Source of the DNA: Paralichthys olivaceus
Lineage: Eukaryota > Chordata > Actinopteri > Pleuronectiformes > Paralichthyidae
Direction of reading: 5' to 3'
Assembly: GCF_024713975.1 (NCBI RefSeq)
Contig: NC_091098.1
Coordinates: 11,442,816-11,506,815, forward strand
DNA: 64,000 nt
The notes beneath the pieces were generated by a model. The model was not told where the DNA came from. It was given only the letters and a program-made list of their open reading frames with translations, and made no database searches. Within the stretch, counting starts at the first letter, position 1. Every line of letters begins with the position of its first letter. This document shows positions 14,001 through 26,535 of this stretch, piece by piece. A program made the translations under genes and the position numbers.

Positions 14001-16113
14001 ATCCAAACCTTAAAAAATCATTTGCATGTGTATGAACTCTGGAGTCTTATCAAATAATCTAAAGTTGCAGTCTGAAGCAGTAGAATGAAACACGTGAGCT
14101 TTAAAATCAGATAGAATTGCCATCACAGTGCAGAAACATAATAGTGAAAAGTGGAAGCTATGATCGACCATCAAGTAAATTGCACTGCGAGTGGTAATTG
14201 ATAGGTTTTACTAAATGTCAGCCAAGTATCTTATCAGTTAGTTGTTGGCGTGGGGGGGGGCTCTTTGTTGCTCTTCAGTGCTCTGTCAAGCAGTCCTCAA
14301 AAGTAATGGAGACAGTAAGTAGATAATGCAGCTCTTATTACTGTGTTTTAAATTTAGAATCACAGATGACTACAGGTGAGATCAGCCTGACCAGCTCAGG
14401 TGTGGTACTTCTTTGTCTTGTGTGTTGGTCTAAATCATTTTTGAAGAAGAGGAGGCATAATAAGCATCAGTGTATTGGCTGAGCACTGTTGATTCAGAAC
14501 CAACACAGTCTGAGGGATGAATCTGACATAACAACTAACTAGTGCAAGGTTATTTTTTAATCAGTGTTTGTTAGGTATTTAGCACGATTGAACAAAAACG
14601 ACAGCTTTCTCAAAACTAAAGAATATCAGGATATGCTACAGCGTAACCTGTGTAGTATTAGCACACATTGAAAATGGCCAGATGTATCTATTATTCAGAA
14701 AAACAACACATTCTGCAAAAAGAAAAGTATTTGACACAACAGACTATAATGGCGGTTTAACAATAATAATAATAAACTTAAATCATAAACCACCTTTCAA
14801 AGCACAAGGTGCTTTAAAAGAGAAAAGTTGAAGGGAAATGATAAGAAACAATTTAATGATCACATTATAAGTGACAGTTAATAAGTGCACATACTGTGAT
14901 ACATACCGAGACTCATTCAACGTTGCATCTCACTAACCAGCAGCCACATGGAGGTGAGGTAATTGTAAAAGTCTATTAGATTTGCAAATCCAGCTTTGCA
15001 TATACTTCATTACCATGGGAACATGAGGCAGTGCAGTTAAACTAGAACCTAGACAATATAGTCCCATTTAACAGAGAGCATATTCATCTATTTACGACCC
15101 ACAGTTGACAATAATTTCCATGTATTGAAGTTTCCTGTGTTACTTATTTTTAAGTGATAGCAGATCCTAGTTTTCAATACCTCTTACTCAAACGATATAA
15201 AACAGGCTTCTGAACCAACAGTGTTCTGATGACTGAATTATTTTTGATAAACCTCTGTAGACATTTGCCATATTGGATGAACAAGTTATCTTTTGTCATA
15301 ATCGGATCAATTACTTATCACCCGTTAAAGATAAATGGATTCTGGTTTTATAGAACCATTGTGAAGCATCATGGTAACGTCATGAACAGGTTTAAACCAT
15401 ATTTATTGGCCTTGTGGTCACAATGCCTCTTAAAACTGAAACAAAAAGACTGTGTGTGAAACACAATATTTAGCCACTTCACATTTAAAGGTTGACTGTA
15501 TTGTAGCTCCTCCTCTATGAAAAAAGAGATGAGAGAATCTGCCTTTAGATTTTATGGCTTCGTTGTCTGACGATGTATCAGGACCTTTTTAAGTCCAAAT
15601 TGGAATCTCTGTTACGGAAACACTTGTGATTTATATTTAGGATATACTCCAGATCCACTGAACTCCAGTTGGACCTGTCCAGCCCCACATGGGTTCACCT
15701 GGAAAGGAACTGGCTGTGGGAAGGCTTGACACGCAGGCCTCACATTTATGTGAGCCAGGTCAGAGGAAACAGAGACTTAGGCTGATGTCAGCCACACTTC
15801 AACGGTCACTCACCTCTGGCCGACATCCACCCTGGGTCAGCAGCCACTGTAAGCAGGCCAGGTTGCCCGTGGCTGCTGCGTCATGCGCCGGGCTCGCCCC
15901 GTTGTTGGCCAGGCAGTTGCCCGGCAGTCCTGCCTCCTCCACCAGGAACCGCAGGCAGATCAGTTTTCCGGCCCGGGCTGCGTGGTGGACCGGTGAAGCC
16001 CCCAGTACATCCTTCACATCGCCGCTCAGCGCTTTTGCCGCTAACTGCACTTTGAGAGTCTGCACGTCGCCCTGCCTGGCGGCGAGCAGCGCCCGGTCCT
16101 CCTCCACCACCAT
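3881..16113 (-). CDS. espn: espin, actin-bundling protein (5' part, exons 1-7)
   Basis: Espin is an actin-bundling protein of hair-cell stereocilia and other parallel-actin protrusions. Seven exons join on the minus strand: 15814-16113, 13289-13482, 7974-8160, 7230-7412, 6251-6382, 4571-4859 and 3881-4164. All have GT-AG borders and agreeing phases, giving 523 codons. Residues 1 to about 330 are ankyrin repeats, with motifs such as [27 protein letters not shown] and [13 protein letters not shown] that closely match vertebrate espin. Exon 6 carries the [12 protein letters not shown] and [13 protein letters not shown] signatures. Exon 7 has YMDMLNP, a long proline run (profilin-type region) and the start of the following actin-binding segment (NLRHVE, KKE). 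The C-terminal WH2 and actin-bundling module is not present, so the gene continues past the left edge. The start is the first in-frame ATG, with [15 protein letters not shown] aligning to the mammalian N-terminus. Family role is established knowledge; expression here is inferred. Confidence 0.93.
4571..4859 (-). CDS. espn: espn coding exon 6
   Basis: The acceptor is CCGACAG|AGC. The exon encodes [20 protein letters not shown] and a Ser-rich stretch ([18 protein letters not shown]), both familiar from vertebrate espin. The chosen donor ACAG|GTGAAC leaves phase 1 and joins exon 7 in frame. The last about 25 residues ([18 protein letters not shown]) have no obvious mammalian counterpart, so an earlier donor in some transcripts cannot be excluded. 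Confidence 0.85.
5025..5265. mobile_element. dispersed fish retroposon fragment
   Basis: The stretch has the layout of a very common teleost retroposon. It runs CTTTGAGGGTCACGGGGGG, GCTGGAGCC, acagagacaaacaaccattc, then actcttattcacacc, gcatgttttttgactacggg and CCGGGAATCAGACCGGGAA. Its class is not assigned here. It lies in an espn intron. Confidence 0.6.
6251..6382 (-). CDS. espn: espn coding exon 5
   Basis: 44 codons encode the last ankyrin repeat ([20 protein letters not shown]) and the conserved [11 protein letters not shown] tail. The acceptor is CGTCCAG|T and the donor ATG|GTAAGAG. Confidence 0.94.
7230..7412 (-). CDS. espn: espn coding exon 4
   Basis: 61 codons lie between a CCCTTAG acceptor and a GAG|GTGTGT donor. 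The translation includes [19 protein letters not shown] and [16 protein letters not shown]. The exon opens with an ATG codon, but this is internal: it continues in phase from exon 3 and aligns with VSCTDVSL of human espin. Confidence 0.94.
7974..8160 (-). CDS. espn: espn coding exon 3
   Basis: The acceptor CCCTGCAG|T follows a pyrimidine-rich stretch and the donor is CTG|GTACAC. The exon encodes the strongly conserved [18 protein letters not shown] and [13 protein letters not shown] ankyrin repeats. It ends in phase 0 after VIVWL, the same place as in mammals. Confidence 0.94.
10577..10885. mobile_element. hAT-like non-autonomous element
   Basis: The left end reads GGGGTTCTCAGACTTTT and the right end, reverse-complemented, CACTGGTTCCCTAATT. 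These are degenerate inverted termini of the hAT MITE type. Internal text (ATGGTGCTAGAGACCCAGGA) also fits such elements. No transposase is present. Confidence 0.5.
10962..11002. repeat. (C)19 followed by (TC)11
   Basis: A 19-base C homopolymer runs straight into a CT dinucleotide tract. Polypurine/polypyrimidine strands like this can form triplexes and are prone to sequencing error. Confidence 0.95.
12890..13010. mobile_element. LINE 3'-end-like fragment (RTE type?)
   Basis: The stretch CACCAATATTAATGAGTTCT through TTTCATGGAAATTGGTTGAG resembles the 3' end of a common fish LINE that carries this kind of phrase before its tail. Class assignment is from memory of the pattern only. Confidence 0.4.
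13289..13482 (-). CDS. espn: espn coding exon 2
   Basis: The acceptor reads TTTATAG|GAC and the donor AAA|GTAAGAG. The 194 bases encode [16 protein letters not shown] through [18 protein letters not shown], matching ankyrin repeats 3-4 of espin. It leaves phase 2, completed by the first base of exon 3. Confidence 0.93.
13483..15813. other. espn: espn intron 1
   Basis: The 2.3 kb first intron is AT-rich. Apart from short simple runs (for example the ATA run near 14.76 kb and a G run near 14.25 kb), no coding or RNA feature was recognised. Confidence 0.8.
15814..16113 (-). CDS. espn: espn coding exon 1
   Basis: This exon encodes 100 codons from the start ATG (CAT at 16111-16113) to a GAG|GTGAGT donor, ending in phase 0. 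It holds the first ankyrin repeats ([24 protein letters not shown]). The reading frame stays open a short way upstream but without another ATG, and the ATG position matches the mammalian espin N-terminus. Confidence 0.93.
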
Positions 16114-16720
16114 GACCGCCTCGGTGTGCACCACTCCTCCCTTCTGCCTGTGAGGGTCGATCCTTTCAGCTTCACCGTGTGGATGTGATCAGCATCGTAC
16201 TCACAACTTTGTAGTTAATTTCCAGTCAGTTAATTTTGGTCTGGCAGCTCAATTACCGCCCCACATCCTTCCAGAGCCAAATGCGCAAAGCAAGATCAGA
16301 TTCCATTCAAGAGCTGCAGCTTTTAAACAAATGACACGTGTTGTTTCACATGTTGAAGTAAAGCTCACTTCTATTTATCTTAAACTAGCCTGATGTCTAT
16401 GTTTGTACCGGACGATGTGGGTCAGTAATCCGCTACCTGTCTATTTTACGCCCGCAGGATGCTGAGCACCTGTTGCAGAAGTTGCTCTGTGTTCCACTAA
16501 ATCGTTTTTATAAAATAAAAACCCAGTTCACCCAGTTTATGATCTGGCTCGGAGAATATTCCGCAGTGTTTTTCTTCTTAGAGCAGATGGCGACATGGGA
16601 CTGAGCGCCTGCTAAATAATCCATCAGGGGGAGGATCGCTGAGCCGGGTACAGGTTGTTGCTCTCTGGGAAATCGGCTCAGAAGTTAAAGGCGCAGTGCA
16701 ACAACTTAAAACTGAGAAGA
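16114..16720 (-). promoter_or_regulatory. espn: espn 5' UTR and promoter region (approximate)
   Basis: This region lies immediately upstream of the espn start codon. It contains a CAGATGG E-box (16584-16590), a class bound by proneural factors such as Atoh1, and a weak TTTAAA element near 16320. The transcription start cannot be placed from sequence. Confidence 0.4.
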
Positions 16721-18180
16721 TATAGAAGTTACACAACTGTGGTGGTGGGCGTCAAGTCAATTAGACCGACGGCTGAAAACGAATTTAGCAATTAACCTTT
16801 TGAATACGTCCGCTCTGGTTTGTATGCAGGCTTCCTGGTTATATCCATGAAAGCAGCATCATTGTGCACACGCTTGCAGCCTGTACAGGTCCATCTGGTG
16901 GTCTATTGCAAAACTGTTCCCTTATATCTATTCAGCCTGTGGTTTTTAACACGAGTCACAGTTTGGAGATATAAAAACATTAACATGACGATCCTCTTAT
17001 GAAATTACTATTTATTAATGATGCATCTTTGCTGCCCTGCATTGTAGCTATAAAAACAATCACTATTTTATATTTATGCTGAGCCAGTGTGTCACAATAC
17101 ATTTTATAATATAACCTATTTATTTATTAGTTATTTTAAACCACTTAATTACAGTGTGAGGACTGGAAAACAATGGGAACTAGTTGTCACTGTGTGTCAT
17201 TAGTAAAAATGTAAGATTACAAGTGCAAGTTTATATGATGATCTGTGCCGTGGTGTAAATAGTATACTTTGACTTTACTTATCCTGAACATTTCTACTTT
17301 TCAGATGGAAATATAATAAGGTTAACAGTCCACTAATTTATCCAACAATTACAGTAGGCCTGTACTATACAGATTAAGAATTCATATCCAATAGAAATGT
17401 TCGCCTTTAAAGCAGTTTAAACTGTGTAACAACCTTAAAGTACCTCAAATTAACCACAGTAATCGCTGCTTGCACGTTAAAGCATAATGACATTACAGAA
17501 TCATAATTGTATTAAAATCTGAGTGGGGCTGATTTGCATTATAAATATTTTGCTCAGGATTTGTGGGTTTTATTTTGAGGATAATATCGGTGCCTTCCAC
17601 CATTGTTTGTCAGTGTTAATGAAGAAAGTCCAAACCTAAACAATAAGTCAGTAACACTGTTCATATCTGTTTGAAACACAGGGAGGCATTATAGTCCCTG
17701 ATGATGAACCTGACGTTATGGAGACCTGCAATACGTTGGATCACCAAACGGTGGCAGGAAAGGTTCATGTTCTGCAAGGTAGCTCTACCTGCAGAGGTGT
17801 GCAGGTGTCAGGTTACCATCACTTTGTATGGGCCTCTTTAAATCACTGTAAACTGGCTCACACACGTCAGCACATTAACCATCTGATCAACGACTACCAT
17901 CATTCATTTGTATATATTGTCGCCTGTTTCCAATGCTCCTATAAGTCTTACAGGCTAAACATTACAAAGATGAGGGCTGTTTGAATTCAAACCAGCACAC
18001 TTGTGTTCAGTCTTTATTACAGGCCAGTATAAAATGTTTACATATTGGATATTTTCATATGATAATGTGAGAGCTGATATAATAGTTATATAAATGCTTA
18101 TTAACAACCTCACAGCAGTTTCGACACTTTGTGCCTGTTTCACTGTCAGATTAGGTTGATTGATTTTTGTGCTCAGAGGT
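16720..18180. other. intergenic AT-rich stretch
   Basis: No gene, RNA or repeat family was recognised; this is ordinary AT-rich non-coding sequence between the espn promoter and the long GT repeat. Confidence 0.6.
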
Positions 18181-18304
<124 letters not shown>

Positions 18305-18597
18305 CGATTGCTGCGGAGCCGGGGCTGAGGCTGAGGCTGAGGGTGGATGAGGGGTGGGGGTTAAGGGCGAGTCTCGTGCTCGACGCGTGCCACCTCGGCC
18401 CATCTGTTGCACAGGTCCAACTGTCATAGACACCAGGGGGGGGGGGGATTCCCACGAGCATTCTTGACTAATAATGATACAACTCCCCAAAGGACATGGA
18501 CGATAATGACTCTCTGACACGAATTAGGAGCCTTTGTCAATGCCATTATATACCTTCACATAGAAGGCCTATACACGGCCTTTATAAGCGAATACAT

Positions 18598-18758
18598 CAT
18601 TATTATTATTATTGTTATTATTATTATATGTATTATCATATGTATTATTATTATTAGAACAATACAATAATAGAGCTATAGCTTATGAATGCTGCATTTT
18701 GTTTTCAGTATATATGTGTATGTATATACATATATATGGATGTGTATGTATGTCAGCG

Positions 18759-18786
<28 letters not shown>
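18598..18786. repeat. ATT-rich and (TA)n low-complexity region
   Basis: Imperfect TTA/ATT trinucleotide repeats at about 18598-18655 are followed by a TA tract at 18759-18786. Confidence 0.9.
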
Positions 18787-18789
<3 letters not shown>

Positions 18790-19443
18790 GTATATGTATA
18801 GTATATATCCCTTTGTAAATTCGATTGAATAATCATGATTTTTCGTTTAGGACAAATATAGGCTACACCCACAGTTTAAAATCCCAATGACACATTGACA
18901 ACAGGCTACACTAAATTTGAAATTTGTATAGACCAGCTTTTTTCCTATATTATTGCACTGTATTTTCAAGTTCATACTTATTTGTGCATATTTGTCCGTT
19001 TGCTAATTGAGGTCCAGACATTAAACGCTGCCTCCAGCAGACATGTTGTGTGCAGCTGCAGCCTGCAGCAGCAGCTCTGTACAATAAAGGCTCGAACACA
19101 GGGTTTAATCATGTGGAGGTGAAGCGGAGTCTTTCCCAGGCTCCTTCAAAGACGCTCCCACAACTTAAGGCAATGAGAAAAGCTAAATCCCCATTCAAGT
19201 GGAAAAGGGGCTGCCAACGGTTCTTCCACGGAGCCTGGGAAAGCTGGGATACTTCGTGCACGCGTCAGACGTGCGACAGTTATTCAAATTGGACTCAGCT
19301 ATTCAGCGCGTGGGCCCCATCTATTGTATGGTCACATCTGCTGCTGCGCGGGAACATTCAAATGAGGACAGGTCCTCTACTCATGTTCATGCTGCTGATT
19401 CAACCTGCAGCAAAATGCATGGTGTTTTTAAGACACTGTGTGA

Positions 19444-19463
19444 CCCCCCCCCCCCCCCCCCCC
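19444..19463. repeat. polyC tract
   Basis: A run of about 20 C residues. Its exact length should be treated as uncertain because homopolymers are often miscounted. Confidence 0.93.
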
Positions 19464-20076
19464 AACCACCTTAAATAACACTGGAATACAAACAGGAGAC
19501 AAATCCCAAATAACCCAGGTTCTAAATGAATCATTTACCAGTAAACACTGCAGCCCATGCTTATCACTGATATAATAACAACATTAATAATAACAACAAC
19601 AACAATAATAATAATAGAAACAATAACAACACTACTAATAATTAATACAGATATAATAAAAACATATTTCTTTATTTATTGTAAGGGTTGTAGTTATGGA
19701 GCAGCTCCTCGCGTCCATGTGTCTACAACGGCTCAGCTGGTTGGCGCGTGCCGTGGAGTAATTGCTTTCGCTTGACTAAACCTGGGCGCGTGCAGGGCAG
19801 AGCCTGTCGTTCTACGTGGAACCAGAGAAACACGTCTGCACCTGAAGGTTTAATATTCAATATAAACTACACACCAGTTTCACATTTAACCCGATTAAAA
19901 AAAACACACAAACACGAGCTGGTAAATATAATGATAAGATTATATATAAAACCATTGTATCATAATAAAAAAAGACACCAGGCAATGTTAGCTTTATTAA
20001 AGTGGTGAAAGAAGACAAACACACAAAGAGAGAACACTTCTTTATTCATCTGTCTGCACCCTGCTATCCTCCACTC

Positions 20077-20190
20077 TTCTTTCTTTCTTTCTTTCTTTCT
20101 GTCTGTCTGTCTTCCTTCCTTTCTTTCTTTTTCCTTTCTTTCTGTCTTTCTTTCTTTCTTTCTATCTGTCTTTCTTTCTTTCTGTCTGTC
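20077..20190. repeat. (CTTT)n/(CTGT)n tetranucleotide tract
   Basis: An imperfect pyrimidine-only tetranucleotide repeat of about 110 bases. The protein-like ORF across it is low-complexity translation only. Confidence 0.93.
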
Positions 20191-23100
20191 TTAAATAATC
20201 AGAAAACCATAAACAACCTGAGAGCAAGTGGCCTGTGATGGATTCTGTACAGGAGGCATTAAACATTTGAAATTATACAGACACTGACTGTTTTACATTG
20301 TTTTGGATATAGGAAGATGAAGACTGGATTACATTTAGTCACAATTGTTGTTATAATAAACACTGCAGCTGTATTTCCTCAAAGCATCTGGCCCTGGTTG
20401 AAAAGATCTATACTCTCACAAGCTACTGCCAATGAATGAAGCACAAGGATTATATGAGCCTATTGTAGAAATGTAACACCTATAGTACATCTTTTCAAAT
20501 AATTGATGGTTTTCTTCACTATAAAGATCAAATTCCAAACACATTTATTAAGTTCCATTTAATTTCTGTTCATGAGCATATTCAGTATGTGAGTGTCTCT
20601 ATCATGCTATTGGTATAAATTTAATAAACAACTACAACTGAGCATAGGCTAAATGTTGTAGAGAAAAACAAATCTTATTTCTCAGGCTCATTCTCATTTT
20701 GTAAGTAAATGATCTATACTAAAGAGTTCATCATATTTATTGTTGATTTGATAGTTACACATTTGAAAGTAATTCAAACGTCTTAATAATAAAAGCAGGA
20801 ACAAGCTGACATGTTTTCTGAAGCTGCAGGTGACGAACACAGTCATCTCATCCTAAAGTTCACCTTAGTTCTTCTGTCTTCTCTTGGAGACATCGGTGAG
20901 ACGTCTCGTGTCAGCACGCAGCCACGGTGTCTCTCCCACAGCGAGCCAGTCATCCGTGAGCTGCAGTGAGAATTTCTCTGGTCAGACTTTCTCACACTCA
21001 GGCTCATTAGCAGCAGACAGACACAGGACGACAGATTTGACGAGACAGGCGTTTCAACAAAGCAGCGTTTACAGTGAGGAGTCAAAACAGCTGGAGGCCA
21101 CTGGTGCCAGACACTGTGCCAAACTGGACTTTACATGGCTTCTCTGCGTCTCAGCTGATTGTATTTTCGGTTTTACAGTAAGAATAACTGTACAGCAAGG
21201 TGCGAAGTATAATGAATATGTAGAAAAAGATTATATACACATCTCACTCACATCATTAAATCTCATCCAAGCATTCACATTCACGTGTTACAATCAGAAC
21301 AACTGTGGAAAAATCCAATAATTCAAGCTCAAAAAACATGAAATACTGGCACATATACACTGACATATTTCATTGGTCATGAACATTTGTTATAGTAGAA
21401 TAACAAGTTGAGATTAATGTGATCGAATTAAGCCTACGTTTCCTATTAAACTGTATAATAATAATAACAACAACAATAATAATCATACCAACAATAATAA
21501 TAATATAGAACTCATACCAGGTCGTGCCATGTCTGCTCCTCATGCCCACCATTTAAAGCCACCTCCTCGCTGCCTGCTTCCATGTGGCTGCTGCAGGCTG
21601 CAGGGTGGCTGCAGTTGTATTCAGCGCCCTTTTCCTGCACGAGGTTTGAGGCTCAATGACAGGGACGCGTTGTCTTTGTGGGCGGACACCTTGTACATTT
21701 GACCACGCCCACCCATGCCCTGGATCTGAGGAACATGCAACAGCACAGAGAAGAAGATTCTGAAAATTCATATTCATAGTCTTCATCATTTTAGTTATAA
21801 TTCTATAAGACTAGAGATGATTTTATTTTGCTTTTGCTTTTATTCTTAAATGGTGGATTCAAAGATAAGAGATTGGATAAGGTTTATTGATGCCACTTTC
21901 CCAGTAGATTGTCAATATGGTGGAGACAAGAAAATAAAAAAGGTAAAAGAATAAAAATTAAAATGAAATACAAATACAGAGAATATGTACTTATTAATAT
22001 TAATATTACTATACACATTTTACTAATTAAACTGTATTTCCTTGCAACAGTCCCACAGCATATATTTCATCTCAAGCAGAACAATGTCACTGCTTATTTG
22101 TTGCTTTTGTTAATTCAAAGTTAAATATAAAATGTGCATTTCTCGTTTAAATGCTCGAACAAAAGTGGCAGAGATGTTCTCAGCAACAAGGAATAATCAT
22201 CATGATGACTGATTTGTGAAGCCTTGATTCTTAGTCGTTTAAAACTAAATATTATATATTTTATAAAATATAATAAAGTCCCACAATGGGGAGATATGAA
22301 AATGAGCCCTTACAGCATTATAAATGTGAGTTTCTGAAGTATTAAAGACACTTACATTGAAGGAGAGCACTTTGCTGATGATTTCCTCTGTACTGCACAT
22401 TGCTGCAACATGCATGTCTTACTATAAATGTTTCCCTGATTATCCTCCCCCCTGCTCCTTAATTTCCCCCCGGACAACTCTTAATGGTCCCTGTGTCTGT
22501 GTAAGTTCAAAATAATTCATCGGAGCAGCGAAGCCATCTGCTGCCTTTGTTCTCCCGGCTCGTGCTGTTCTCGTGCCCCTGATATGGCAGCACAATGGAT
22601 CCAGCTTCCATCAGAAATCCAATATTCAAAAAACCCGCCAACAAGCCGGCGTGTCCCATCCATCCCCTCCCCTGGAGCCGGGCTCGCTCTTTAATCCCCT
22701 GTAATGTGCTGCACTTTAGAGAAAGATGATGGAATAAACCACAATTTATTGTTCAAGTTTGAAGCAGTGTGTGTTTGAAATGTCAGTGTTGTAGAGTTGG
22801 TGTTGGTGTTTGTGGAGCGCACGGTGAAGAGGCCATGGATGAGAGAAGTCTGTCACAGCTGGGTTCTGGACAGCTATTGGTGGAGACGTCTTTTTTGCGT
22901 CGCTGTGAGTTTTACCTTTGTCAACTTCACTTTGAACAAAAACAAACGTGCACCACCAGATGTGCAGCTCGAACACAGCTTGGCTTTTGGCTTGGTTATT
23001 TGGATATTCAAATCCTGTCTGAGCCATTCACCCTCTGGTTTATAATGTACAATTACGCAGAAACACTTCTGCGCCTCAGAAAAGGACGCCTGCAGGCTTG

Positions 23101-26100
23101 ATGCTGGGCACAGCCATAGTCCAGACGTCTTTTTCAAATGTATAAACTCTACAATTTACACTTAAATGTGACAGAAATAAATGAAGAAATTATTTCCCCC
23201 TTTTTTCTTTCTTTCCTCTCCTTTATATTATTTTTCAATATATATTTTTCACTTAAAGTACTGTTTTATCTTTTTCTTGCCTAATTAATATACATTTACC
23301 TCCATTGCTGTTATTTAACTGTCCTGTCACTTTAGCTGGGTATTTTCTGTGTCAAGCACATACCTGCAAAACATGTATTTATAAATGTGTTTGTATACAA
23401 ATACATTTATAAATATAAAGTTATTAAAAAGCATGTGATAAATAAAGTGTCTGTAAAACCATTACAGTTTGCATGCCATGTTCAAAACATAAGTGAGTTC
23501 TCAGAGATCACAAATATGTCGTCCCACATTTAGACAAAATTTAGACAATAATTTGAGTATATAATTTAGCATTCTGGTGTATTTTAAGGGATATTTTTAA
23601 AGAATGAATGATGCTCTGTGTCCATGCGTAATATGGCACAGCTTACAGTTTCACCTCGTTGATCCAGGAACATCCAATAGACCTATATTTTGATTTTATA
23701 TAATTTATAACATGAAGAGACATTTGAAGGAAGCGTGACATTGTTCAGACCTGACACGAGGCAACTGAAACGATCACGCATCATAATCAATTGTTTTCAG
23801 ACTTTTGGATTATAGCTTATATATTATACATCACATATACTTTATATATCCTAGTACCATATATTTTATACTCTCGTTTTGTTTGATAGAGTGACTTTTT
23901 ATTTACAAATCACTCTAATTTACCAGCGTCCTTTGTCATCGTCTTGTGGAGCACGTGACCTGTGAGGATGCTGATGCAGACTCCGGGTTATAGAATGAGT
24001 GACGTCAACAGGAGCTCGTATAGGAGGAAAAAAAAAGTTTGGGTTTTGGTCAGTGCTGCACGCGGCAGATGCTTCGTGAAAATGGCGTTGTTTTAGGCGT
24101 GGGAAGCTTCACGGCAAATTTTGATAGGTCTTCATGTTGCATCCTCACAGGGAGAACTGATGCAATGTCACATGAGAGCTTTACTAACGTGAACAAAGAG
24201 AGCAAACACAAAACCAGCAACGTGGACACGTTATTCGAGTTTTATTCGTCTTCTATCTATATATTCTTTTTATTTTATGTATATGTATTCATTCTCCTTT
24301 TACTCCTATGAGGCGGAGTTTTAATATCTTATATACCCTCCTTCAAATCTTTACTTTCTATATACAAGCGAGTTGGTTTACAAGTGAGGATATTTTGATA
24401 AAATATGATCCCACTCATGAGTTAAACTTGAGATATTCTTTATTACATTACACTGTGGACAGATTTACAAATGGAAACAGGACTCAGTCACCTACACCTG
24501 GCTACAACATATTCACTCTGTTATACAACAGAGCTGTTGTATAACGAATAATGAATCATGAAAGTTTTACTGTTTAGTTTGTGTGGAAACAGTTTTTTGG
24601 AGAGCTGTTGATCAGCAGCTCATTTTAGAGGATGTAGATTGTGGCACCATTGATTGGTGATTTGCATTGTACTGAGAGGTATTAAATAAAAGCATATGGT
24701 GGACAGAATCATAGAAACACTTTGAATAAAAATACTCTGATTCTTATAAGTTATGTTATAAGTATGATTGTATTAGATGTACCAAAACAATGCGAGTATA
24801 TGATGTAAAATGTCAACAAAATGGTTATTGAATGAGGGGAGAAAAAAGCATCTGTATTCGGGCACAATCATTTTAATTTGTGAGCTTTTGGGCAGAGAGC
24901 TATTTTAACCCATAAACAGGCTTAAAATGTCTTGACAAGGTCTCTGCCAGAAAGCTCTCCAATTAAAAAGATATTAATTCTGACCAAAATCAGATTCTGA
25001 AAGTTAGAATGTGACTTTTTATTGGAGTTTATGATGGTGGTGGAGGATTCAATCATTCTAGATGGGTGTTAGTTTGTTCCTCTTAAACTGAAAAGCAATT
25101 TAAATCCATATCATTCATGTTTAGGTGAAGTACGATGCCACATTGGGCATCTAAACAAACAAAGAAGGAAGTCAGACATCAGTTCCTCATATTCTTTTTT
25201 GATTTTGAGCCTTTTCATTGTTAGAGAAACACAGACCAACATAACATGTAGTCAGACCTGAACTGACTTCAGTCAGAATATAGCAGCACAGCTTTCACCT
25301 TTTACCTCTCACACCTCTTTCTCATTCTTCAGCACTATAGAGGTCACCCCATTAAGCAAATACCCACAGATGACTCCTCTTAATGTGAGACAAAATGGAT
25401 GCGAGAGAAAGGAGTGCATGCACTTACTGTACATTATAATATCTGAAATTCCATCCTATTTGTTCTACTTTGGTCTTTGGAAGAAGCTGTTCTTGAACGT
25501 TTCTTTGCTCATTGTCTGACCAGGAAGTCTCACAGCTTTGGGACCTGCTCTTCACCTCAGAAACAACTTGGTAACATTACAGCGTGTGTTATTTTCTGAT
25601 CTGTCGTTTTATTCGTCAGTCTGAGTAGATCCCAGCATTCATGTTTGTGAGAAAAACAACTGACTCTTGAAATATAATCCTACTTTTTTGGAGGATTCAA
25701 CAAAATCTAATGGCTTTAATCATGCTAAACAAACTAGAGTTCACTCATTCATCAGGAAGGTCAAGGCATTCAGTGAATGATAAAACACCAGAGTTGGATA
25801 TAGAAATCAAAGGGAAATGAAGAGAATAGATTTTCTCCATTGTCTCTGTTGTTGCTTGTGTCAAAAAACAACACAACTGCTACACAACCACGGTGGAAGT
25901 GGTTTTAAAGTAGCCTCACTCTGAACTCTTGAGTGTATGAGAGTCTAATATCAAATATAAACAGTCTCAATTAGTTGATCAATGTTTTTGTGGACTGCTG
26001 CAGTTAGGAAACAAATATTTTCAGTCTAACAAGTGAATTATGAGGTAGCTTGTGCTATAGCCTTTCAGAGAACCATCAGTCCTGCAAACAGAGAGAGTTC

Positions 26101-26460
26101 CCATCTACAATGAGAGCTATCAGGTGTCAGTAATGGTACAATATTTGAGTAGGCATATTGTTCAAACAGCCTTGTTGTAATCATAGTACACGATCAGCAG
26201 CCACCACGATCCACAATTCACCATCACGATCATGATTAGTGTGTTTGAAAGGCTGCAAAGCTGTGTGTTCTAACCTTTATAACTTTACTTCAGTCAGTTA
26301 CCTCACAAACGTCACACAAAGATTGTTTGGATCAGTTGAATGTGTCAGTGTACGGAGGAGTCAGGAAATGCTGAATCAGGCCTCTCTGGTCGATAAAGTC
26401 TAATGAAGACCAAAAACCAAACATGTTGGTATAACTGTGTTTCTGTCTTCTCAGTGTTGT
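20191..26460. other. intergenic interval between espn and the first hes gene
   Basis: No exon was recognised. A moderately GC-rich block lies at 20840-21120 and another at 22480-22720. A cluster with a CACGTGAC E-box and a TGACGTCA CRE lies at 23950-24010. An AT-rich, homeodomain-site-rich stretch at 24860-24990 looks like a possible conserved element. Otherwise the DNA is AT-rich. Confidence 0.5.
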
Positions 26461-26535
26461 TGGCTATAACTATTTATTTCCATTGGCTGCTTGTTCTATG
26501 ACTCTAACGTATGTATGTAATCCCACCATGAGTTT

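Noticed and set aside
24039..24311. 90-codon plus-strand ORF next to the CRE/E-box cluster
   Set aside because: The C-terminal half is Phe/Tyr/Leu-rich translation of AT-rich DNA and no homology was recognised, so the cluster is reported without a gene.
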